A DNA stretch of 5,816 nucleotides from Chromatiales bacterium. Lineage in GTDB: Bacteria; Pseudomonadota; Gammaproteobacteria; UBA6429; Thiohalophilaceae. A model generated the notes under the pieces. The model did not search any database. It was not told the DNA's origin and saw only the letters and a program-made list of their open reading frames with translations. Position 1 is the first letter of the stretch. Each line of letters begins with the position of its first letter. Shown here piece by piece: positions 1-5,156 of the stretch. Where the stretch lies: NCBI GenBank assembly GCA_024641465.1, contig JAHEDB010000166.1, forward strand, positions 1 to 5,816. Direction: 5' to 3'. Both the position numbers and the translations under genes were made by a program.

Positions 1-1142
1 TTTTCATACATGCGGAAATAATTCTGGAAGGTGATCGAGGCCAGGGTCTGATTTTCCTGCTGGATAGGCACCCCTTCCTTGGCCTCGACAGCCTGATGCA
101 GACCATCTGACCAACGCCGCCCCGTCATGGTACGGCCGGTAAACTCATCAACAATGATTACCTCATTGTCCTGCACGATGTAATCCACGTCCTTGGTAAA
201 CAGTACGTGGGCACGCAACGCAGCATTGACGTGGTGCATCTTGCCAATATTGGCCACATCATACAGGCTCTCGCCTTCGGCCAGTAAACCCGCCTTCGCC
301 AGCAGGTCTTCAACATGCTGGTGGCCTTCTTCGGTGAGGAATATCTGTTTGTTTTTTTCTTCGACGGAATAATCACCCGGGCCGTCTTCCACCGCCTGTT
401 TTACCAGCTTGGGTACCAATTCATTGATCTGGTAATAAAGCCCCGAGCTGTCATCGGAGGGGCCGGAGATGATCAAAGGAGTCCTCGCCTCATCGATCAG
501 GATCGAGTCCACCTCGTCGATGACGGCAAAATGGAGCTCCCGCTGCACCTTGTCTTCCAGACCGAAGGCCATGTTGTCGCGCAGGTAGTCGAAACCGAAC
601 TCGTTATTGGTGCCATAGGTGATATCCGCCCGGTAGGCCGCCTGCCTGGCATCGTGGTCCATATCGGCCACCACCACCCCGACGCTCATACCGAGGAATT
701 TGTAGATCTGTCCCATCCATTCGGCGTCACGTTTGGCCAGGTAGTCATTCACGGTAATGACATGCACGCCCTTACCGGTCAGGGCGTTGAGATAGGCCGC
801 CAGAGTAGCCACCAGGGTCTTGCCTTCACCGGTACGCATCTCGGTGATCTTGCCCTGATTCAGCACCATGCCGCCGATCAGCTGCACATCAAAGTGACGC
901 ATATTCATAACGCGCTTGCCGGTCTCACGCACCACGGCAAAGGCCTCGGGCAGCAAGGCATCGAGGCTTTCGCCACCGGTATAGCGTTCGCGGAATTCAG
1001 TGGTTTTGGCCTGTAGTTCGGCATCAGATAATGCCGAGATGGCAGGTTCCAGGTCATTGACCTGAACCACGGCCTTCCTCATTTGCTTGATCAGACGCTC
1101 ATTGCGACTGCCGAAAACCTTCTTTAAAACTGTGCTAAGCAT
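1..1142 (-). CDS. secA: Preprotein translocase ATPase SecA, N-terminal 380 residues (cut by window edge)
   Basis: SecA is the cytoplasmic motor that uses ATP to push unfolded preproteins through the SecYEG channel. The frame stays open from the ATG at 1142 to the window edge and reads MLSTVLKKVFGSRNERLIKQ at its start, as SecA proteins do. The Walker A motif MRTGEGKT is at residues 102-109 and the Walker B/DEAD-type motif DEVD at 209-212, the same numbering as E. coli SecA. NDYLAKRDAEWM and YGTNNEFGFDYLRDNM of the first nucleotide-binding domain are also present. The visible part ends in TLASITFQNYFRMYE, near the end of the preprotein-binding domain. The second motor domain, scaffold helix and C-terminal zinc tail lie outside. 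No frameshift is seen. The ribosome binding site is weak (GGGTGG, about a dozen bases upstream). It lies 83 nt after the CapA-like gene, and no SecM-type secretion monitor precedes it. Family assignment is certain. Confidence 0.98.
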   Translation of the reverse strand, partial: MLSTVLKKVFGSRNERLIKQMRKAVVQVNDLEPAISALSDAELQAKTTEFRERYTGGESLDALLPEAFAVVRETGKRVMNMRHFDVQLIGGMVLNQGKITEMRTGEGKTLVATLAAYLNALTGKGVHVITVNDYLAKRDAEWMGQIYKFLGMSVGVVVADMDHDARQAAYRADITYGTNNEFGFDYLRDNMAFGLEDKVQRELHFAVIDEVDSILIDEARTPLIISGPSDDSSGLYYQINELVPKLVKQAVEDGPGDYSVEEKNKQIFLTEEGHQHVEDLLAKAGLLAEGESLYDVANIGKMHHVNAALRAHVLFTKDVDYIVQDNEVIIVDEFTGRTMTGRRWSDGLHQAVEAKEGVPIQQENQTLASITFQNYFRMYE

Positions 1143-1175
1143 GAATAAGAGAAACCACCCTGTAAGCTTGTCTTT

Positions 1176-1194
1176 ATTCTCATTGGCCGAGAAT
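1176..1194 (-). other. Small hairpin in the secA leader
   Basis: ATTCTC and GAGAAT form a perfect 6-bp inverted repeat around a 7-nt loop, on the minus strand 34 nt before the secA start codon. No T-run follows on the minus strand, so it is not a convincing terminator of the CapA-like gene. It would lie inside the secA 5' untranslated region if the promoter at 1208-1236 is used. A role in translation control is only inferred. Confidence 0.3.
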
Positions 1195-1207
1195 CCCGAA
1201 GGCCGTT

Positions 1208-1236
1208 ATTCTACAGATACGATGGTCATTTGTCCG
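1208..1236 (-). promoter_or_regulatory. Predicted sigma70-type promoter for secA
   Basis: On the minus strand CGGACA (4 of 6 matches to the -35 consensus) is followed after exactly 17 nt by TAGAAT (5 of 6 matches to the -10). The -35 box lies within the last codons of the CapA-like gene, and transcription would begin near 1201, giving a leader of about 60 nt. It would let secA be expressed independently of the upstream genes. Found by eye only. Confidence 0.42.
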
Positions 1237-2371
1237 CTTTATGATGGTTTGGTTTCGTGCCGATACTGATATTTCCGGCTGCATCGACGAGTAATGGAGT
1301 GTCCGGAAAATCCTCTCGGGTCAACCGGGCAATCAGTCGGGCAGCGGTATGCCTCTCATCGACGACCAGGCCGTCCGGACGCTCCTGGCGAGCCGAGACA
1401 ATACTCCCGCCTAAAAATGCCCCATTTGGCCCCAGATTCGCTATTAGAATCGGTGCCAGACCCTTGATGCCCGCCACACTGATACCCCAGTAGGTGCAAA
1501 AATTCCCCAGGCTATAGGCGATAAGCCGCCCCTTGTACAATTCCATGGCCCTGGGGACATGTGGCCCATGTCCCAGCACCAGATCGGCGCCGGCATCAAT
1601 CATTGCCCGGGCAAACTTGACCGAATCACCCCGATCCTCTCCCTTATAAAACTCTGTTGCAAACGGGAGTCGGGTCGCTTCCAGCCCTTCGCCTCCTGCA
1701 TGCATCGACACCATGACAATCTCATGACTTTTAGCTAACTCAGTAACAAGTTCCACGGCCCTGGGAATATCCAGCATATCGTGAGAGTTACCGAAGGGAG
1801 AAAAGGCGATCATCGCCACTCGTACTCCCTTGACCTGCCAACTGGCCACATCCCCCAGACGCCCGGAATGATGGATCCCGGCCGCGGACAGGGCCTGCAT
1901 TGAACTGCTTCGTCCCGCTTCACCAAAATCACGGGCATGATTGTTCGCCAGGCTCATCACATCAAAACCGGCATCAAGCAGATTTTTGGCATAGCGGGTG
2001 GGGCTACGGAACAGGTAACAGGACGAGAGATTCTGACACTTCTTGACGGGTTCACCGCCATCCAGCAACACACCTTCCAGATTGCCGAAGGTAATGTCCG
2101 CCTGCCGTAAAGCGGGGGTAACTTTGGCCAGGATATTCAGGTCATCTGGCGGCAGTGAGTCTTTGGGAAAGTCAGTCCCCAACATGATATCACCGACGGC
2201 AGCAATCTGGATCTGAATGGCAGAATCTGACGGTTTTTCCGTACGCCTCGTCTCCACCGGCTCTAACCGAGCCGGACCTGGCCCGCTGCAAGCGGCCAGG
2301 GCTAAAACAAGTACACAGGCAAAATATCCCGGGACATACACATGTTTTTTTATCGGCTGGGACAACAGCAA
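1226..2371 (-). CDS. CapA/PgsA-family (PGA_cap) metallophosphatase-like lipoprotein
   Basis: The 381-residue protein begins with a lipoprotein signal: lysines at 8-9, a hydrophobic stretch, and the lipobox LAAC with Cys28 as the predicted lipidated residue. Serine follows the cysteine, which favours outer-membrane sorting over inner-membrane retention. A short polar linker leads into a calcineurin-like domain of the bacterial capsule synthesis family (about residues 54-340). Its hallmark motifs are AVGDIMLG (58-65), GNLEG (96-100), SLANNHARDFG (140-150), SMHAGGEG (222-229), GHGPH (267-271) and YSLGNF (286-291), so the presumed metal-binding residues D61, E99, N144, H145, H224, H268 and H271 are all kept. 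Cys112 and Cys118 could form a periplasmic disulfide. Relatives include CapA/PgsA of poly-gamma-glutamate capsules, but no capB or capC partner lies nearby, so poly-gamma-glutamate production should not be assumed. The substrate is unknown. The start is TTG, chosen for the strong Shine-Dalgarno 7 nt upstream and the positively charged N-region it provides. Confidence 0.88.
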   Translation of the reverse strand: MLLSQPIKKHVYVPGYFACVLVLALAACSGPGPARLEPVETRRTEKPSDSAIQIQIAAVGDIMLGTDFPKDSLPPDDLNILAKVTPALRQADITFGNLEGVLLDGGEPVKKCQNLSSCYLFRSPTRYAKNLLDAGFDVMSLANNHARDFGEAGRSSSMQALSAAGIHHSGRLGDVASWQVKGVRVAMIAFSPFGNSHDMLDIPRAVELVTELAKSHEIVMVSMHAGGEGLEATRLPFATEFYKGEDRGDSVKFARAMIDAGADLVLGHGPHVPRAMELYKGRLIAYSLGNFCTYWGISVAGIKGLAPILIANLGPNGAFLGGSIVSARQERPDGLVVDERHTAARLIARLTREDFPDTPLLVDAAGNISIGTKPNHHKADK

Positions 2372-2378
2372 GGTAAGA

Positions 2379-2385
2379 CTCCCCT
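2379..2385 (-). promoter_or_regulatory. Ribosome binding site supporting the TTG start of the CapA-like gene
   Basis: AGGGGAG on the minus strand lies 7 nt before the TTG at 2371, which is near-ideal spacing. No in-frame ATG lies in this stretch. The only nearby alternative is the GTG codon at residue 11, which would remove the lysines from the signal peptide N-region. The site therefore decides the start. It lies only 4 nt beyond the T-run of the hairpin at 2390-2413. Confidence 0.7.
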
Positions 2386-2389
2386 ACGC

Positions 2390-2413
2390 AAAACAGCCGG
2401 CGTAAGCCGGCTG
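2390..2413 (-). terminator. Rho-independent terminator-like hairpin after the M23 peptidase gene
   Basis: On the minus strand CAGCCGGC, loop TTAC and GCCGGCTG form a perfect 8-bp GC-rich stem followed directly by TTTT. It lies 33 nt after the M23 stop codon and ends 18 nt before the start of the CapA-like gene. The stem is strong but the T-run is short, so termination may be partial. An alternative is a 5'-end stabilising hairpin for a transcript started at the promoter candidate at 2418-2446. Confidence 0.65.
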
Positions 2414-2417
2414 ATTC

Positions 2418-2446
2418 GTTTTAAAAATTATTTTACTTAATGTCGA
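2418..2446 (-). promoter_or_regulatory. Possible promoter for the CapA-like gene, just upstream of the hairpin
   Basis: TCGACA (5 of 6 -35 matches) and TAAAAC (4 of 6 -10 matches) are separated by 17 nt on the minus strand, starting right after the M23 stop codon. The predicted start point falls at the edge of the hairpin at 2390-2413, so the transcript would begin with or near that stem. The -10 match is modest and the region is AT-rich, so a chance match is quite possible. Confidence 0.3.
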
Positions 2447-3379
2447 CTATCGAGCGGCATGGATATAACGTTTCGGATCGACCTGGCGACCATTACGCAT
2501 CACTTCAAAGTGTACGTGAGGACCTGTCGAACGGCCAGTCGTGCCCATTTTAGCAATAACCTGTCCCTTCTTGATCGTCTGACCAGCGTGAACCATATTT
2601 TCCTTACAATGGCCGTAACGTGTCACATAACCGTTACCATGATTGATCTCGACAAGATTCCCATAACCGGAACGCTTGCCGGAGAAGGTCACTACACCGG
2701 CCGCAACCGAGACGATATCCGAACCCATTTTACCGGCAAAGTCGATACCAGAATGATGTACCCGGCGACCAGTAAACGGATCGGTACGTAAACCAAAGTA
2801 GGAAGATAACCAGCCACGAGTGATAGGACGACCCGTCGGCATAACCTCGGCCTGCAGGTTACTGGACATGATCATGGTTTCCAGAACACTCAACTGTTGG
2901 GCACGATCTTCCAGCTGAGCCGTTAATTCTTCCAGCGATTTGACAAAGTCCGGTACTTCCATGGCCTTGGCATTGGCATCATTGGCGCCAACCGGGCCAC
3001 CTTGAGCGGGAGGGTGCTCGAAATCGAATTCGCCTTTATCAAGCTTGGCCATTTTCGTCAGACGTGAGCCCAGGGCATCGAGCCGAATAACATGCGATTG
3101 TAACTGCCCCAGCTTTAGTGCCAGGGCATTCATATTCTCTTCAGCGGTACGAGTCACTTCGGATATTTGCAGACGCTGCGTATCCAGCTCTGATTGCATA
3201 GCCAGCGCCAATTCATCGGGATTGACTCGCATATGAGAAACGCCCATATTGAAGCCAGCATACATCAATCCCCCAGGGAGGATAACAAAGAGCCCCAATA
3301 CCAGTGCAACTACTTTTTTCTTGCACAAAGTAACTAAACCCGAGTAGCCCTTGCTTCTTGTCATCAATACAATATTCAT
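2447..3379 (-). CDS. Membrane-anchored M23-family (LytM-type) peptidoglycan endopeptidase
   Basis: The 310-residue protein has a short cytoplasmic start (MNIVLMTRSKGYSG) with basic residues at 20-22, one membrane helix at about 23-43, and a periplasmic remainder. Charged helical segments at about 55-113 and 143-175 look like coiled coil. The C-terminal domain (about 190-305) is a LytM/M23 zinc endopeptidase that cuts peptide cross-bridges in peptidoglycan. Zinc ligands H209 and D213 (HHSGIDFAG) and H290 (HVH) are present, with the further active-site histidines H257 (RYGHC) and H288, so the enzyme should be catalytically competent and not a degenerate LytM activator. It lies near ftsZ and before secA, the position of a conserved M23 gene in Pseudomonas-type genomes. 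The start was chosen because the N-terminus matches that family. The ribosome binding site is weak (AGGCGA, about 10 nt upstream). Its role in division or elongation is inferred from family and location. Confidence 0.93.
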   Translation of the reverse strand: MNIVLMTRSKGYSGLVTLCKKKVVALVLGLFVILPGGLMYAGFNMGVSHMRVNPDELALAMQSELDTQRLQISEVTRTAEENMNALALKLGQLQSHVIRLDALGSRLTKMAKLDKGEFDFEHPPAQGGPVGANDANAKAMEVPDFVKSLEELTAQLEDRAQQLSVLETMIMSSNLQAEVMPTGRPITRGWLSSYFGLRTDPFTGRRVHHSGIDFAGKMGSDIVSVAAGVVTFSGKRSGYGNLVEINHGNGYVTRYGHCKENMVHAGQTIKKGQVIAKMGTTGRSTGPHVHFEVMRNGRQVDPKRYIHAAR

Positions 3380-3540
3380 GCGTTACTATCGCCTAATTTG
3401 TAAAAGAATTTCTTAATAAGGTTTATCGGCTAATAATTATTGTGGTTTAATTTTTTTCTGTATTTCCACACGCTTACCGAGCGTACCTATATAATACAGT
3501 TACAGTCTTTCTGCAAGTAACCATTCAACCAAGCAAAAGT
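3380..3540. promoter_or_regulatory. Divergent AT-rich control region between the M23 gene and dciA
   Basis: This 161-nt spacer separates two genes transcribed away from each other, so it should hold a promoter for each. The exact TATAAT at 3490-3495 points towards dciA. The strand facing the M23 gene has several AT-rich -10-like hexamers (for example AATAAT in the palindrome AATAATTATT around 3432-3441) but no convincing -35 partner. A run of seven T at 3451-3457 could bend the DNA. I cannot assign the M23 promoter with confidence. Confidence 0.5.
3490..3495 (+). promoter_or_regulatory. Consensus -10 box (TATAAT) for dciA
   Basis: A perfect TATAAT lies 45 nt before the dciA ATG, which would give a leader of about 38 nt. 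No good -35 hexamer is found at 16-18 nt spacing. The nearest resemblance (TTTCCA at 3463-3468) is 21 nt away. The promoter may therefore be weak or depend on an activator. Confidence 0.4.
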
Positions 3541-3996
3541 ATGGATTCTGCCAAACCAATATACAAGTATCTGACTCAACAAAACAGCCAAGTTGTGGAG
3601 CTAATCACACAAGGGCGGGCGTTATATCAGATAGAGAAGCGGCTAAAACCTTTTATTAATCAATATATTGGAACGCAGTGGCGTATCGGTAGTTTGTCTC
3701 GAGAAGAGATCACAGTCATTGTGTATTCAGCTGAACTGGCAAACCGCCTACGGTTTTACTCGGTAAATATGCTGAGCGAGATGAGAAGATTAGAATCCTT
3801 TAAATTACTTAATAAAATTAATATAAAGGTTAATCCTATATTTTCAGAATTTGAACTTAAAAATAAAATGGAATTACATCACACTTTGACGCCATCGAAG
3901 ACAGGTCATACACAATTGATGTCACTTGCTGAATCGGTGGACGACCAAGCCTTAAGAGAATCTCTCAAAAGGCTGGCCAGTCATTTGCAGCCCTGA
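3541..3996 (+). CDS. dciA: DUF721/DciA-family replicative helicase operator
   Basis: The 151-residue protein matches the DUF721 pattern. An N-terminal helical part (ITQGRALYQIEKRLKPFINQ, about residues 22-41) is followed by a KH-like fold whose signature is a short strand ending in a small-residue/R-L-R helix, seen here as VYSAELANRLRFYSVNMLSEM (61-81). A strand then follows (INIKVNP, 93-99), and the tail (100-151) is variable and probably flexible. DciA proteins act with the replicative helicase DnaB in bacteria that lack DnaC/DnaI loaders. The gene is the only one on the plus strand, divergent from the M23 gene and convergent with lpxC, with a 9-nt gap. Pseudomonas-type genomes carry a DUF721 gene in the same slot. 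No clear Shine-Dalgarno precedes the ATG. Base composition is far more AT-rich than the neighbours (11 G+C in the 60 bases 3781-3840). Similarity is by pattern, so family confidence is good but not absolute. Confidence 0.85.
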   Translation: MDSAKPIYKYLTQQNSQVVELITQGRALYQIEKRLKPFINQYIGTQWRIGSLSREEITVIVYSAELANRLRFYSVNMLSEMRRLESFKLLNKINIKVNPIFSEFELKNKMELHHTLTPSKTGHTQLMSLAESVDDQALRESLKRLASHLQP

Positions 3997-3998
3997 GA

Positions 3999-4013
3999 CG
4001 AGTGATTAACTCG
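3999..4013. terminator. Small hairpin in the dciA/lpxC convergent junction
   Basis: CGAGT, loop GATTA and ACTCG form a 5-bp stem that overlaps the lpxC stop codon and sits 2 nt after the dciA stop. There is no T-run on either strand, so as an intrinsic terminator it is weak. It is recorded because two genes converge here with only 9 nt between stop codons and no better candidate exists. Confidence 0.2.
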
Positions 4014-4917
4014 CCTGTACTGGCTGTATAAAGGAGATAGGAGATTTCTTTTCGTCTTCGAAGGTGACCAATTCCCAGGCATCTTCCTGCGCCAGTAATA
4101 CACGCAGCAGCTTATTGTTCAGGGCATGGCCGGATTTATAGCCGCTGAAGGCGCCGATCAGACTGCGCCCCAGCAGATAGAGATCACCAATGGAGTCGAG
4201 GATCTTGTGCTTGACGAATTCGTCCACATAGCGCAAACCATCTTCGTTCAGAATTCGATAATCATCCACCACGATGGCGTTATCCAGACTGCCGCCCAGC
4301 GCGAGATTATTGGCCCGCAGGGTCTCGATCTGGCTCATGAAGCCAAAGGTGCGGGCGCGACTCACTTCCTTCACAAAGGAGGTGGTTGAAAAATCAACCT
4401 CGGCCATCTGGTGACGTTCTTTAAAGGCAGGGTGTTCAAAATCGATAGTAAAGGAGACCTTAAAGCCATCATACGGCTTAAATTGCACCCATTTGTCGCC
4501 ATGGTCGACCTTGACGGGTTTCTTAATACGGATAAACCGCTTGGGTGCATTCTGCTCTTGGATCCCGGCAGACTGGATCAGAAACACGAACGGGCCAGCA
4601 CTACCGTCCATGATGGGTACTTCCGAGGCATTCAAATCGATATAGGCGTTGTCGATACCCAAACCAGCGAGGGCAGACAGCAGATGTTCGATAGTAGCGA
4701 TACGGATGCCATCTTTAACCAGGGTAGTGGAGAGTGTTGTATCTCCCACATTTTCCGGGGTGGCAGGTATCTCGACCGGCGTGTCCAGATCCACGCGACG
4801 AAACACAATGCCTGTATCAGGCACTGCGGGTCGCAGGGTTAAGTAGACTTTTTCTCCCGTATGCAGACCGACTCCCGTCGCTCTGATGACATTTTTCAGC
4901 GTGCGTTGTTTAATCAC
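4006..4917 (-). CDS. lpxC: UDP-3-O-acyl-N-acetylglucosamine deacetylase LpxC
   Basis: LpxC removes the acetyl group from UDP-3-O-acyl-GlcNAc, the committed step of lipid A synthesis in the cytoplasm. The 303-residue product is full length for the family. It starts MIKQRTLKNVIRATGVGLHT, as in E. coli. The zinc ligands H78 (IEHLLSALAG), H237 and D241 (KHKILDSIGD), the general base E77 and the catalytic H264 (SGHALNNKL) are all present. The start codon is GTG, fixed by family alignment and by AAGGA 6 nt upstream. The C-terminus ends in IQPVQAS and lacks the LAVLA-type tail that marks E. coli LpxC for FtsH proteolysis, so turnover is probably controlled differently here. It follows ftsZ in the same direction after 239 nt, the usual dcw order. 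The gap contains a weak terminator and a promoter candidate, so lpxC may have its own transcript. Confidence 0.98.
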   Translation of the reverse strand: MIKQRTLKNVIRATGVGLHTGEKVYLTLRPAVPDTGIVFRRVDLDTPVEIPATPENVGDTTLSTTLVKDGIRIATIEHLLSALAGLGIDNAYIDLNASEVPIMDGSAGPFVFLIQSAGIQEQNAPKRFIRIKKPVKVDHGDKWVQFKPYDGFKVSFTIDFEHPAFKERHQMAEVDFSTTSFVKEVSRARTFGFMSQIETLRANNLALGGSLDNAIVVDDYRILNEDGLRYVDEFVKHKILDSIGDLYLLGRSLIGAFSGYKSGHALNNKLLRVLLAQEDAWELVTFEDEKKSPISFIQPVQAS

Positions 4918-4923
4918 CCGAAT

Positions 4924-4928
4924 TCCTT
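4924..4928 (-). promoter_or_regulatory. Ribosome binding site supporting the GTG start of lpxC
   Basis: AAGGA on the minus strand lies 6 nt before the GTG at 4917. Together with the conserved N-terminus MIKQRTLK this settles the non-ATG start. Confidence 0.75.
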
Positions 4929-4938
4929 ACCTATTCAG

Positions 4939-4994
4939 TTACTTATGTTATTTCAAGCGTCGTCAAATCTGACGTAATTTACTTATGTCAAATC
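4939..4994. repeat. Cluster of short direct and inverted repeats in the lpxC leader
   Basis: The 10-mer TTACTTATGT occurs at 4939-4948 and again at 4979-4988, with starts 40 bp apart. The 8-mer GTCAAATC occurs at 4962-4969 and 4987-4994, with starts 25 bp apart. An inverted repeat CGTCA-AATC-TGACG spans 4961-4974. All lie between the lpxC start and its promoter candidate. They could be binding sites for a regulator, or the result of local duplication in AT-rich DNA. No known operator is recognised. Confidence 0.45.
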
Positions 4995-5035
4995 CTGGTA
5001 TCTGTCTATTCTGTATCCAACACCCACTATCAAGA

Positions 5036-5064
5036 ATACTAGAACAGCCCCCAAGGATTAGCAA
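5036..5064 (-). promoter_or_regulatory. Possible promoter for lpxC
   Basis: On the minus strand TTGCTA (4 of 6) is followed after 17 nt by TAGTAT (4 of 6). Transcription would start near 5029, giving a leader of about 110 nt that contains the repeat cluster at 4939-4994. The match is moderate and was picked by eye. Confidence 0.28.
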
Positions 5065-5093
5065 CTTGCCTAGGGTATAGCGACAATTGCCCT

Positions 5094-5125
5094 AAAAACT
5101 TTAATAACCTGATCGTGAGTCAGGT
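5094..5125 (-). terminator. Weak intrinsic terminator after ftsZ
   Basis: ACCTGA and TCAGGT form a perfect 6-bp stem around a 7-nt loop, 31 nt beyond the ftsZ stop codon on the minus strand. Five T lie further downstream (5094-5098), but 8 nt separate them from the stem. The arrangement suggests partial termination between ftsZ and lpxC. Confidence 0.38.
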
Positions 5126-5156
5126 CTCATTTAGACTAGCCGCAAATTTTAGCATA

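Noticed and set aside
315..1016. Long open frame of 233 codons on the plus strand
   Set aside because: It lies fully antisense to the conserved SecA motor domain and its translation resembles no family. The minus frame has exact SecA motifs, so this is a shadow.
1206..1229. Seven-codon frame MTIVSVE starting in an ATGA overlap with the CapA-like gene's stop
   Set aside because: An ATGA overlap can signal coupling, but the frame is too short and has no ribosome binding site of its own. It overlaps the predicted secA -10 box.
1226..2371. CapA-like gene considered as part of a poly-gamma-glutamate capsule operon
   Set aside because: No capB or capC ligase or membrane partner lies in the window, and the neighbours are cell-wall and secretion genes.
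2459..2791. Plus-strand open frame of 110 codons
   Set aside because: It is antisense to the catalytic domain of the M23 peptidase and shows no recognisable domain or ribosome binding site.
3380..3540. AT-rich divergent spacer considered as a replication origin or DnaA box cluster, given the neighbouring dciA gene
   Set aside because: No TTATCCACA-type DnaA boxes or repeated motifs were found. The AT richness fits divergent promoters.
4126..4842. Overlapping plus-strand open frames of 87, 143 and 65 codons
   Set aside because: All are antisense to lpxC, whose full set of catalytic residues is in the minus frame.
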